Source of the DNA: Quillaja saponaria
Lineage: Eukaryota; Streptophyta; Magnoliopsida; Fabales; Quillajaceae
Direction of reading: 5' to 3'
Assembly: GCA_029379385.1 (NCBI GenBank)
Contig: CM055605.1
Span: forward strand, 9,831,001 to 9,895,000
Length of the DNA: 64,000 bases
Shown here: one piece after another, positions 44,347 to 56,470 of the stretch
Layout of the letters: each line of letters starts with the position of its first letter
Position numbering within the stretch: the first letter of the stretch is position 1
The notes under the pieces: model-generated
The model's input: only the letters and a program-made list of their open reading frames with translations
What the model was told of the DNA's origin: nothing
Databases searched by the model: none
Made by a program: the position numbers and the translations under genes

Positions 44347-47149
44347 AACAACAATTAATCAAATAAAAAATTTGGCTTAATTTTTGTTTTAGTCCCAAAG
44401 GGTTATATTATTATTCAGCTTTGTCTTGAGTTTTTTTTCTTTATAATAATTTCCATAATTGAATTAATTCTACTAATTAAGATTATTTAAAATTCAATTC
44501 TTTCTTATAATTTTCCTAATTAAGAAGGGGTAGTTACATTGAGAAGGGATTTGAGAAATTAGTTAAGTTTGCTAAAAATACCTAATTAACACCTATTCAC
44601 ATTATGAGAGGAATCTTTTTTCTTTTTCATTTGTTGTATAAAAGAATTAGAAATTTAAATTTGATGTCCAACAAATAGAATTAATTTATAATGTGTTTGG
44701 AACAAAATAAAAAATTAAAAAGAAAAGAAAAGATGAGAGGTTAATTGTTGTTTAATGAACAAACACAAGTTGAGAGAGAGAAAAAAAAAAAAAAAAAAAA
44801 CTTCAAGTTTCTTAGGTGAACATGTAAGATGGAAGTGGTGATGGTTTTTAGTTGATTTATCTAAGTGAAAAATATGTGTTAATTATAAGAATAAAAATGT
44901 CATTTGAGATAGGACAAAATAATAACTTAATTGCTCTAAATTAATTCCATAAAATAAAATCCAATGTATTTGGTGTGGAATTCAATTATAGTGTGTTTGG
45001 AACAAAATAAAAAAAATAAATAAAGATGAGAGGTTAATTGTTGTTCAACGAACAAAAGACAAGTTGAGAGAAGAAAAAAAAACTTGAAGTTGCTTAACTT
45101 TGATTTATACTTTCAGCTTCCATACTTTGATATATACTGACTTTGGCATCGAAGTTTCACAGATTTAAATGATCACCCTTTTGCAGGTCAGCTACATGGA
45201 GGACATCTCAACTAGTCAAATCCAAACTTAAGAGTTGGTATGTTTTTCATTCAATTGAAATCCTTCATGAATACAAGTTGTTTTCTTTTAGCTTGGGTGA
45301 GGTATTGGCTTTTTAATGACTTTTATAGATTTACATAGTTGCCTCAAAAGTTTAATGGGCTTCCATCGGAAAGTGGTTGTTTCAATGGATTCTTGTTTAC
45401 TTAAAATAAAAAAGATAATTGGAAATCAATAGCGTGTATTTATAAATTAGAGGTTTAGTTTTTATTTTTTGGTAATTTAGTTAGAAAACTGTTAGTTTGG
45501 ATGGATTCCGTCTAAAGACACTTTGAGCCAAATTTCAAGGGGGTGTTTTGAGATAAAATAAACTACATGTATACATTTGAAAATAAGTCAAACCATAAAG
45601 GGGTAAAGTGTTCTTTACTCTAAAATGAAATTCTACTATTTAGTGTGAAATTCAAAATTGAATAAAATATATATTTTAAATATTTTTTTTTAAAAAAAAA
45701 ATTCTACACCATTTCGTCACTGATTGGGATGATAGTTATGTGATTTTTCACTATCTAAGTTGACGAAAATTGTTTAATTTTTTTGACCAATCAAAAACAT
45801 TTCCACCTGCATATATTTATTAATATTCCATAGGTAAAAAAGACAAATTCATACTAACTAATATATATAATCATGATTTTTACATTTTAAGCAAAAAAAA
45901 AAAAAAAAATTATTATATGGTTGTTTAGGTTTTTTTTCTTGTTCATTAGGATGGTAGTGTTGGAATGAATGCCGAAAATCTTAAAGTTTGGGATAAAAAA
46001 ATTAAAGAAAAAAAAAAGATTTAGAGTCTCAATATACTATTTTAAATTTTTTTGAGCATTTGATTTTAGTTGGTAATTAATCCACTAGAGACTTTCTCTT
46101 TAAAAACTTATTCTTTAACTAATTAAATACAAAATTTAAAATTAGAGAATGAAACTTGTTATAACATACCTTATATATTAAAAATATGAATAAATAATAA
46201 CTCCATCCACTAGCTATTAAGATCTTATATTTGTTTCGAAGACATTTTTTGTGTTTTAGTTCTCTTTCTCACCCGTTCATACTCACAACTTCTTTTACTG
46301 CTATCACAAATTTGTAGAGGCTAAATTGGTAAATGTCACTTTTTTATTTGGGAAGAAAAAAGAGAAGGAATAGTAGTCTATTACTATATTAATAAATTAA
46401 TATTTATTTGACTCATATTTACTAATTTTTAGTGGGAACAATACTATTTTATCAAAACTAAAATATAAAACTACCATTTATATTTTCAATTTTTTTTTTT
46501 ACTTTTTTACTATATATAAAAATTTTAAAATAGTATACTATTTTAAAATTTATATTTTCAATTCTTAAACTGCTTATGAATACAGTTGTTTGATTTTGAA
46601 AATTAGCATGCAACCAGACTAAATTTACTAAATCAACTACAGGATCAAAAGGAAGGGAGTTGTTTTCACCACATGTTTTTTATTTACCATTATTTAAAAT
46701 ATTATTTCCTTAGTTTTTTTTTATATAAGTTCACAAGGTCCAGTAAGAGGCTTGTTTTCATACCAACGTGAAATAGTTTATATTACTATATGCAGTTCGT
46801 TGACTTGGGTGATTAGTATGCAACTTTCATCATTTATTAATGTACAAGTTACCAGAGTAAATTGACTAAATCAACTAGTTTGCATAGTTAATGAATTGTT
46901 GTCGCTTTTGAGAGAATACGCTAATTTCAACTTGGAGACTATTTAGTCAAGTGTGAAAACAAATTTTGTTTTGTACTGAAGACCATCATAATCACTATTG
47001 CTGGCCAACCATTGGGACTGTGCAACCAAGGCAGGGTGTTGCTGTGTACATAAATTGGCATTAGGAGTATTGACTATCATCACATTTACAATTCTTGTTT
47101 GTAATCACTTACCTTCCATCTTTTTCTTTTGCAAAGAAGACGTACTACC
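44347..47149 (+). other. NLR-2 5' flank
   Basis: Counterpart of 10,102-12,901, including the direct repeat, the LTR-like scar (45,131-45,240) and the palindrome (46,520-46,551). W-box cores corresponding to 12,549, 12,611, 12,694 and 12,822 are kept; the one equivalent to 12,596 is changed. The TATA box is altered: TGTGTACATAAATTGG replaces TGTGTACCTTATAAATTGG near 47,045-47,058. No gene is seen. Confidence 0.75.
46520..46551. repeat. Perfect 32-bp AT palindrome upstream of NLR-2
   Basis: Same palindrome as at 12,269-12,300, unchanged, at a similar distance from the start codon. Confidence 0.8.
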
Positions 47150-50100
47150 ATGGCCGGAGAATTGGTTCTCTCTGCCTTCCTTCACGTGGCCTTTGACAGG
47201 TTAGCTTCTCCCGATATTGTGAACTTCTTCCGAGGAGGAAAACTCAAGGATGATTTGCTGAAAAAGTTAAAAATTAAGATGTTCTCCATCAATGGAGTGA
47301 TCAATGATGCTGAGAAAAAGCAGATGACAGATCCAGATGTGAAAGCATGGCTTGTTGAAGTCAAAGATGCTGTCTATGAGGCAGAGGATATCTTGGATGA
47401 GATTGAAACTGAAGTCTCCAAAACAAAGTCAGAAGCTGAATCCGAGTCCACTACAAGCAAGGTACGAAACTTCTTCGCCAATGTTTCTGTTAATCAATTT
47501 GAAAGAAATATGGAATCAAGGGTACAAGAAGTCCTTAACAAATTGGAATATTTAGCAAGTCAAGTGGAGTTACTTCAACTGAAAAAAGGAAGTAATGTTA
47601 GTGATGGAGTTGGAGGGTATTCGTCACAAAGATTACCATCATCTTGTTTGGTAGATGAATCTGCCATATATGGTAGAGATGATGATAAAGAAAAGATAAC
47701 TAAGTTATTGTTGTCTGATGATATTGAGAGTGGCAATCACCCATCTGTCATTACTATTGTGGGCATGGGAGGGTTGGGAAAGACCACCCTTGCCCAGCTT
47801 GTTTACAATGACAAGAGGATGGATGATCAATTTGACCTCAAAGCTTGGGTTTGTGTTTCAGAAGAATTTGATGTTAGAAGGGTAACAAGAACAATTCTTA
47901 AGGCAATCACTTCATCAAATAATGATTCTGAAGATCTAAATATTCTTCAACTTAAACTCAAAGAGATATTAATGAAGAAAAAATTCCTTCTCGTTCTAGA
48001 TGATGTTTGGAATGAAAATCGTTCCAACTGGGAGGTCTTGCAGATTCCTTTTAATTATGGGACTTCAGGAAGCAAGATCCTTGTAACCACTCGCAATTTA
48101 AAGGTTGGATCTATCATGCGCTCTGTTCTAATACATCATCTAAAACAATTATCAGAAGAAGATTGTTGGAAGTTATTTGCTGCTCATGCCTTCGGTAAGG
48201 GAGATTGTAATGCAAATCCAAGCCTAGAACCAATTGGTAGAAAGATTGTTGCAAAATGCAAAGGGTTGCCATTAGCATTGAAAACACTCGGGGGTCTCTT
48301 GTACACAAAATTATCTCTTGAGGATTGTGAAAATATTTTGACAAGTGACATGTGGAATATGCCAAATGATGACAGCAACATTATACCGGCTCTTATATTA
48401 AGCTATCATTATCTCCCCTCACATCTTAAACGATGCTTTGCTTATTGTTCCTTATTTCCAAAAGATTATGAGTTTGACATGGAGGATTTAGTGCTATTGT
48501 GGATGGCTGAGAATTTTTTGCAGATTTCCCAAGAGAATAAGAGAATTGAAGATGTAGGCAAGGAGTACTTTCGTGAGCTTCTATGGAGGTGTTTTTTTCA
48601 ACAATCTAGCAGTAATATATCATGTTTTGTCATGCATGATCTTCTCAATGATTTGGCAATATTTGTATCTGGAGAATTCTGTCTCAGGTTAGAGGAAGAA
48701 GAAGCACAAAACATAGCAACAAAGACTCGTCATTTTTCATATTTACGAGTTCATCTTGAAGTGTATAAGAGATTTGACTCTTTTTATAAGGCAGATAGAT
48801 TACGCACATTCCTACCATTCAATTTTTCCCGGGAAATAATGCTTTGTCATATGTCGAGCAAGATAACACAGGATCTATTATCGACAAAAAAGTGCCTACG
48901 TTCATTATCTTTGTCTGGTTATTTTCATATAATGGAGCTTCCTAACTCTATAGGTAATCTTAAATATTTACGTTATCTGAATCTCTCTTGGACTGGAATC
49001 AAAAGGTTACCTGAGTCCACATGTCTACTTTATAACTTGCAGACATTGAAGCTAAACGAATGTAAATTTTTGGAAGAGTTGCCCTCAGACATGCATAAAC
49101 TTGTTAATCTCCGCCATCTCAATTTTGTTGGATCTAAGGTAAACAAGATGCCTACTCACCTTGGGAAATTGAGAAATCTACAAACTTTAACATCTTTTTA
49201 TGTGGGAAGATGTGGTGGGTCTAACATCAAGGAGTTGGGCCAACTCGACAATCTTCAGGGACAGCTTTCAATTTTACAGCTTCAGAACGTAGTAATTCCT
49301 ATGGATGCTGCGGACGCCAATATGGAAAACAAAAAGTACCTGGAGACATTAGAGTTGGGATGGAGTGAAAACAACGAAGACTCGCTCAAAGAAAGGGATG
49401 TATTGGAGAAGCTCAAACCTCATACAAACTTGAAAAACCTAACAATCAGGAACTACGGTGGAACAAGACTTCCAGACTGGTTTGCTAATGGTTCATTGTC
49501 CACAATCGTATCTCTTGAGCTGAGTGGCTGCAAGTACTGTTTCTCTTTGCCACCACTTGGGCAATTATCCTCTTTGAAGGGGCTCTCAATTTCTGGGTTT
49601 GATGCAATAGTGGCAATCGGTTCCGATTTTTATGGGAACAACTCATCATCATCATCAATTGCTCAACCTTTTGGATCCCTTGAAATTTTGAAGTTTGAGA
49701 ACATGGCGGTATGGGAAGAATGGCGGTGTTTTGAAGATGAAATTGAAGGTCCAGCTTTCGTACGTCTTAAAATGCTTCATATAGAAACTGTCCGGAACTC
49801 AAGGGGCAACTGCCGCAACACCTTCCTTGTTTAACAAAACTAGTGATTGACAGGTGCCAACAACTGGCTTCTTCAATTCCCATGGCTCCAATTTTGAAAA
49901 ACCTTGAGTTAAAGGGATGTGAAAAGTTGCCGCCGAAACACCTGCCATCTACTTTGGAATCTGTTGATATACTTGGAAGTGGCATTCCTGATTCTTTGCT
50001 TGGGAAAATTCTGATCAACAACCCTGGTGTCAATAGTTTGAGCATTTTTAATTGCTCAGATGTGGAATTGCCCATGTTCCACTGCTACACTTCTCTTGAA

Positions 50101-50883
50101 CGGCTGGAGATAGAGTATAGTTGCGATTCACTCCGTTGCTTCTCATTACACTTCTTCCCGAAGCTTAAGGAACTCACATTAGAAGGTTGTAAAGATCTCG
50201 AAACCCTTTCAAATACAGAGGAACATCAACAGTTTATCTCATCTCTCCTTTGGCTAAAAATCAGGAGGTGCCCTAAATTTGTTTCATTTGGGGAGGGAGG
50301 GTTTTCCGCCCCCAAACTTGAATCTTGCATTATTTCTTTTGTGGAAAATTTGAGGTCACTACCTGAACAAATGCACAACCTCCTTCCATCTCTTGAAAGG
50401 CTACGACTGGAAGATTGTCCGCTAGTGGATTCATTTCCAGAAGGGGGTTTGCCCGCCAAACTAAAACGTCTTACCATCTCTGGTTGCTCCAAGCTCATGG
50501 CCTCCCTCATGGATTGGGGTTTATGCAGACTTCATTCTTTGCAATACTTTGATATTGAATTTGGAGATGATAGTGTAGAGTCCTTTCCAGAGGAAGGGCT
50601 GCTCCCCACCTCTCTTTCAGGTCTTGGCCTCTCTGGTCGAAATCTAAAATCAATTAACCACAAGGGCCTACTCTGCCTAACCTCTCTCAAGCAATTATAT
50701 ATAGATGATTGCCCCAATCTCCAAGGCTTGCCAGACGAGGGTCTTCCAAGGTCCCTGTCAATTCTGGCCATCACTGGGATTTGTCCTCTGTTGACAAAGC
50801 GATACCAAAAGGAGATGGGAGAAGACTGGCATAAGATTGCTCATATACATTGCGTTCTGATTAACGAAGAGATAATCACATGA
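47150..50883 (+). pseudogene. CC-NB-ARC-LRR disease-resistance gene (RPP13-like protein 1 type) with LRR frameshift (NLR-2)
   Basis: Tandem duplicate of NLR-1. ATG at 47,150 (MAGELVLSAFLHVAFDR). CC domain with EDILDE, P-loop GMGGLGKTT 205-213, FDLKAWVCVS, LVLDDVW, GSKILVTTRN, GLPLALKTLG, CFVMHDLLND and an LRR are all present. One codon is missing after SSNND relative to NLR-1. A single base is lost near 49,784-49,787 (GAAACTGTCC against CAAAACTGTCC in NLR-1), so the reading frame ends at 49,834 with about 20 foreign residues. The true frame resumes in a 346-codon open stretch from 49,843 to TGA at 50,881-50,883, ending CVLINEEIIT. The gene spans about 1,244 codons apart from the missing base, normal for the family. 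The 894-residue product has an intact switch; readthrough, polymorphism or sequencing error are alternatives. Confidence 0.92.
47762..47783 (+). promoter_or_regulatory. Putative miR482/miR2118 target site in NLR-2
   Basis: Identical to the site at 13,514-13,535 in NLR-1, so one small RNA would act on both transcripts. Confidence 0.55.
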
Positions 50884-52740
50884 GCTAATATCTTAAGATG
50901 GAATGACTCGCAGGTAATTTTGATTCCAAAATTCTAATATGACATTTCAGGCTTTACAATCTATTTTTTTCATCTCATTTGTAAGTTATTGGTAAATTTG
51001 ATCCCAAAGTTCTAAAAAATAACTTTTTCACTTTTCAGGGTTAGCTTACCTTCATACTATTTAGTAAAACAAGTCCATTTCTTGCACAATGAACTACTAG
51101 AATCGCAATCATGTTTCTTACCGAGAAGACTCATATTCAGTCTCTTATACTTCTATTTAGTCTTCCTGTGGAACAAGAAAATAAAAGACTGTAATACTAG
51201 AATGATTAGGTCTTGTTCTTTGTGTTAATTATAGTTGAAGAAAATATATGGGCATCATTTCTCACATAGTAAATATATATTAGTTGATGAATTTTTTGCC
51301 TGTCATGAACAGTTTGGAATTATGTTAGTTAATGTTGAGTTGAATACGAAATAGATTGAAGAAGTAGAAGATGTATATGTCTTCGAAGCTAATATCCAAA
51401 GGAAGATATTGTTTATAAAGTATTAATTGCATCCATACTGTTATGTATGTGAAAGATCTGCTGCTTGTTTCTGTGTTTTTATGTTATTAATTTGCAGTTG
51501 GTGCCTCAGATAAGCCATTTTTCATCCATCTCTTATTCATCCACAGACTTTTCTTAGAATTTTACTTAAAACAAGGTTGTTACACTATTTGCAGAAATTA
51601 AATCAGTTGGTCTACATATTACAATTGCAAACTATCAATTTAGTTGGCTGTATTGAGTTTTACTGTTACAAGGCCGTAAGTGTTGTGCTAAATTTTGGTA
51701 ACTACGTAGCAATCCTTACTGATTCCTTGTGTTGCAGGTTTTTGAAAATGTTTCAAATTGCTGGAAATACTCATTCCTTTTAAATTTTTCTTACAGGGGA
51801 TCCTTGCATTGTCTGGCCTTTAAGCTGTAGAAGCATGCAGAGAATGATTTCAAGTTTTGAATATAAAACAGTTGTTAGACTGATTTGCTTCAGGTATCCC
51901 AATAGGCAGCTTCATCCACATTAGTATTAGACATTAACCACCCGGATCAGGTTGAATATATAGCTGGCTCCATTCCTTTTGCCATATTTCTTAGCTGAGA
52001 TTTTTTACTTGTGCATATCTACCATTCTCTGAGCAGTGTGTTAATAATCTTTTTGAGTTCAATCTTTTGTTGTAGAGCACAAACCCATGCTCAAATACCA
52101 GACTTCAAAGTTTTTGCATTTATCAGCTATAAGCTGAAGTAACCTTTATTGTGTTCATGCTATTTTCTTTTTGTTTACCCTATTTTCTTTTTCTTTTTGT
52201 TTAATTACTAGTGCTTGGGAGAAAAGGTGACAAAGACTTACCTGTGAGACCGATCGATGTTGCAACAATGGTCCGGTTACTCCAAAGTTCTGAGAAGAAT
52301 AATAAACCTCTAGGAACCTCAGTTGAGGATTGTATGGTTTAGCTCAATAGGAACTTGCAGTATGTGATCCAGTTTGAGGGGAACTGAAACATCTTTTCGA
52401 GGATGACAGTTCTAGTGTGGCTCTTGCAAGAGCAGCTTGTATTAGCAGCGACTAGTGCTGCTTTTTCTTATTTGACCAAAACTAGTCTTTCTTGTACATT
52501 ATTATTATTTTTATTAATATATTAAGTTTTCTTGATTTACAGTACGAAATAAATTGTTCTTAAAATTAGAAGGAAAACAATAATATATATAAGTGGTAAA
52601 GATTCAGGCATATAACTGTATCAGGTGTGTATCTGTTATTGATACTACATACATTTTGAAGTACCCGGGAGCAACAAGATTGTAGTCCATTTCATTAGTT
52701 GAGACGTATTTGATAAAAGTACTTATAAACACTATTACAA
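50884..52740 (+). other. NLR-2 3' flank (probable UTR and beyond)
   Basis: Counterpart of 16,614-18,510 with scattered substitutions and short indels. No coding. Similarity to unit 1 stops near 52,740. Confidence 0.6.
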
Positions 52741-52913
52741 TCAACTTATACAAGAATAAAAAAAAGTAATATAGTTTTCTTGTTCCCTCTCAAGAATAAA
52801 CTTCTTTTGTTTTTTTGTAGGTTATTTAAAAATATCTAAGAACATAATGAAAATTTAAGGCACCTAGTGCTCGTTAAGCCTAAAAAGAAAAAAGAAAAGC
52901 AAATAAGTTATTT

Positions 52914-52936
52914 GGGGGCGGGGGGGGCGGGGTGGG
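52914..52936 (+). other. G-quadruplex-type G-run
   Basis: Four G tracts of 5, 8, 4 and 3 separated by single bases (C, C, T), in otherwise AT-rich DNA. This meets the usual G4 pattern with one-base loops. Confidence 0.8.
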
Positions 52937-53369
52937 TTTAGAGATAGGCAGCTGTAAAGGTTGTCGTAGGAAGCCCAAAAGAGCCTTTTGTTTGAAAATT
53001 TTGATAACCCCATTAAGGGTTATTTCGTAAATTAGATGATAATGTTCAAAATCCAAGAGATGTGTAGAAGGACTATTATTCGTCAAGGGCATTATCATCT
53101 TTGAACATTGAAGATATACCTAATTATATGATAATGTCATCATCCTATGAAAGAAATCTATTAATACAAATATTAACTTAAGCCTAATATGTTCAGGCCC
53201 ACCAAAGACCCTATAAATACAAGCCTTCACACTCTCAAAAAAGGATCCTTCTCTCTATAGTTTATTTTGATAGCTCTCCCCTTATCTCTCTATATACTGA
53301 CTTGAGTTTCGAAGTACTGACAAGTCTCCAAGACCACTTCTATATGTCTACCGAAGAATGAGTGTATGA

Positions 53370-53490
53370 GGCATTGAGGAGACTACCTCGCCAGGTCTCC
53401 AGCTTGGACAAATCCAACTTTAACACGGTAGGAGAGGGCATTGAGGAGATCATCTTGTCAGGTTTGCAGCTCGAACAAATCTGACATTAA
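53370..53490 (+). repeat. 67-bp direct repeat in the LTR-like region
   Basis: GGCATTGAGGAGA starts at about 53,370 and again at about 53,437. Each is followed by a CAGGT..GCAGCT..ACAAAT.C pattern just before the putative primer-binding region. Confidence 0.65.
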
Positions 53491-53802
53491 CATTGATGCC
53501 GTCTGTGAGAAATTCATATGATTTGAATTTTTTCTAACTTCCACGCAGCTCTCCAGATCTCCATCTCGCCAGATCACTATATTAAGTTTCCTGGTCTTTG
53601 CTCCATGAACAACCTTCACAAAAACATCCAGCCAGCACAATAAAACTGACCCTTATTATTGGAGCACCTATTCTTCACCACCTTAATTCTCAAACCCGAG
53701 CACTCAAACACTTCAACTCACACAACTCACCACCTCTCCAAGATACACCATGAACGCCTTGTTTCTCAAGAAAAATAGAGAGCACCCAAGCACCTTTTGG
53801 CA

Positions 53803-54385
53803 GTTGCTCTTCCAATCAATTTTCAGGCAAATTCTGTTGACTTGAAAACCCAGGCGACCATCCTTATTGCCGGTGTCAACCTTCTAGGTCTCCCCTTCGA
53901 AACCACCACCTCGCCGGAGTACCCACGCGCTCCCACACACCTATACGCGTAGCCCCAAGTGGCGGTACTCCAACCAGGTTGCCAGATTTGGTGAATGGCG
54001 ATCTGCCCTTCCAGTCAATTTTCAAGAAAATTCTGGTGACCTGAGAACCAAAGCGACCATCCTTATTGCCGGTGTCAACCTTCCAGGTCTCCCCGTCGAA
54101 ACCACCACCTTGTCAGAGTACCCATGTGCCTCCACGCGCGGCCTCAAGTGGCGGCACTCTAACCAGGTCACTAAATTTAGTAAATGGTGAGCTGCTCTTC
54201 CAGTCAATTTTCAAGCAAACTCCGGTGACCTGAGAACCTAGGTGACCATCTTTATTGCTTGTGTCAACCTTCTAGGTCTCCCCGTCGAAACCACCACCTT
54301 GCAGGAGTAATCAAGCGCCCCCACGCGGGACCTCAAGTGGCGGCACTCTAACCAGATCGTCAGATCTGTGAATGGCGAGCATGCA
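53803..54385 (+). repeat. Three ~190-bp GC-rich tandem repeats
   Basis: TCCARTCAATTTTCA starts units at 53,811, 54,010 and 54,199 (spacings 199 and 189). Each unit contains GGTGTCAACCTTC (changed in the third), GTCTCCCC.TCGAAACCACCA, CAAGTGGCGG and a closing GAATGGCGA-like word. Units differ by roughly 10%. Stops occur in all frames, so these are non-coding. GC content is clearly higher than in the surroundings. Confidence 0.85.
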
Positions 54386-55180
54386 TGCTCCCAACTCGGC
54401 CCACCAAGAGTCCAACCCAATAAATGCAGCCTACCAGATCGCCAACTTGAGCTGACAAACACAGCCCGCCATGTCGGCCTAAAACCAGACAAGGCCCAGG
54501 TTTTTCTATTTTTCTATCTGGTCCCTATACTTCTTGTATGTTATAATAATGACCCATATAGTCTACATATTTACACAATTGGCTCAAAATTTAAATAATT
54601 ATAATTTTGACCCAATAATTTAACTAATTTTCACATTCGGACTATATATATTTTCTAATTACATAAATAGTCCAAGTGTTTATAAATTCACATAATTACC
54701 ACATCTCTTTTCATACTTATCGAATATGTCCCTAACATTTATATTATTTGCTTAAATGATTCGAACTAATTGCACAATAGTCTACAGGCTTTTATATTAT
54801 CATATAATTGACCGAAGTAATTCTAGAAAATTGCATATAGGCTCTTAAATTCTTTAAATGACCTAAAACTTTATAAATTTTGCATAAATTGCTTGTAAAC
54901 TTCTATGTTCTTATAGAAACTCTTGTCAACTTTATATCTTCATGCAAATCTACTAGAATCAAATGCTTAGCTGAATTTATATCTACTTAATTATTGTATT
55001 ACATGTTCATCAACAACAAAATATTCCAAGTCTTGAAGATATTAAATCATTCACTGAAGATTTATGAGCTCGCCTAAAACACCATAATTGTGGGGCATTC
55101 TCAATGCAATGTAATATCCTCTTTACATTTACCTTTTTCATTTCTTTTGTGCACGGCAAACTTTTTTTACTCATCTTATG

Positions 55181-56470
55181 TTTTTTGTGAAGGTTCTCTC
55201 AGTTTGAATTTTATTTTTTGGTCAAATAGCCAGATGAATTTTGAAACTAATATTTGTTAGATACATACTCACTCACCAGTAGAATTTTTTTTTAAGATTT
55301 CAACTTCTCAGTTTCTTACTTGGTCACCAGTCATACTCTAATTAAAATAATTAAAATAACCCTCAAGTCTTGCTCCCTTTTGTTTTTGATAAATTATAAT
55401 TATTAGTCTCAATCACACACGCGCTTATATTTATTTTCAGATACTTTTTTTCATATATTTATTAGATAATTGTATATCAGTTGTTTTAATTAGAAAATAG
55501 CTCATCAAACACACGCTTACGTGCATATTCAGGTACCTTTTTTTATATATTTTTTTGATAATTGTATATCAGTTGTTTAATTAAAAAATAACTATTTGAT
55601 AAAGTTGTTCTAAATGAATGAGTTTCTGTAAAAAAAAATATATATATATAATTAAAGCCAAAGTACACTATAAAGGTATTCTTTCTCTATGTCTGATTAC
55701 TATATTGAACACAATCCCAACAGAACAATTCTAAGATTCGAACCTTTGGTCTTCTCCTCGAATTGCAATTCACTTACCACTGCGATCAACCACTTTTTGG
55801 AACTGCAACTAACCACCTTTAGGTGAACCCACAATTTTTTTTATTGTGTTGTGTAAAATGGCTTTGTTCTATTTTTCTTTTAATTTTTTGTTGGTTGGCT
55901 AGATAGTGTAGGTAAGGTGTTTGTTTATTTGTCTATGAGCATCAATTATCTCTCCGTATTAACAAAATTGTGGCTTGCATGGTTCATCGAAAAAAAGACA
56001 ATAAAATTGCAAATTCTACTATAAAAAGACGTGTAGTGTATCGGTATAGATTCAAGATTCTTTGAATCATTTAATTTTAGAATTCTATAGAGGTTTTAAG
56101 AACTACTTTTCTAGTGATATTAAGAAAAATCATCTCTAGATTTCCATAACATAACTGAAATGCTCTATTGGTATTCACTGACATAAAACCATCACTGGGT
56201 TTCTATTTCAGAACTTAAACTTGAGCATATGCATCTATTTTTATCTTAAAAAGAAAAAAAGAATAGATAATAATCTGTTAGAAGACTTTTGTGGACTGTT
56301 TCTTGATTCATATGACTAATTCTGAAGGCCAAATCATACATTTGGTCCTTTTAATTTTAATCAAAATTAACCACTTTGCTACTTCAAATTTCTATTTGGT
56401 CAATGTGGTCTACTTTGCTATCATACAAATCCCTCCTTAATAAGTTATTTTTAAATCACATTAGTAAATA
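55181..56470. repeat. Intergenic block shared with 19.4-20.8 kb
   Basis: Counterpart of 19,640-20,830, diverged more than the NLR segment. It contains a duplicated ACACACGC..TTATATT..CAG.TAC.TTTTT piece (55,410-55,465 and 55,505-55,560). The GTGGACTGTTTCTTGATTC piece lies at the right end here (56,290) but at the left end in unit 1. No coding. Confidence 0.6.

Larger units (their letters stand above)
52741..55180 (+). mobile_element. Probable non-autonomous Gypsy-like (LARD/TRIM-type) insertion, unit 2 only
   Basis: About 2.4 kb replaces the 1.1 kb seen at 18,511-19,630 in unit 1. LTR-like signals on the plus strand are TATAAATA at 53,212-53,219, ACTGACTTGAG at 53,296-53,306 (the R/U5 word of many plant Gypsy LTRs), and GATGCCGTCTGTGAGAAA at 53,495-53,512, resembling the GGCGCCGTCTGTGGGAA that follows a 5' LTR. 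Downstream come GC-rich non-coding tandem repeats. No gag-pol is found. I could not find the matching 3' LTR or the exact ends, so the boundaries are those of the unit-2-specific sequence. Confidence 0.5.

Noticed and set aside
52880..53098. Minus-strand frame rich in proline
   Set aside because: Pro codons are the complement of the G-run; no other support.
53803..54385. Possible CRISPR-like or satellite array
   Set aside because: Three long diverged units without unique spacers, in a plant retroelement context; not CRISPR, and too few units to call a satellite.
54022..54492. Two similar minus-strand frames
   Set aside because: Produced by the ~190-bp tandem repeats; the third unit and neighbouring frames carry stops.
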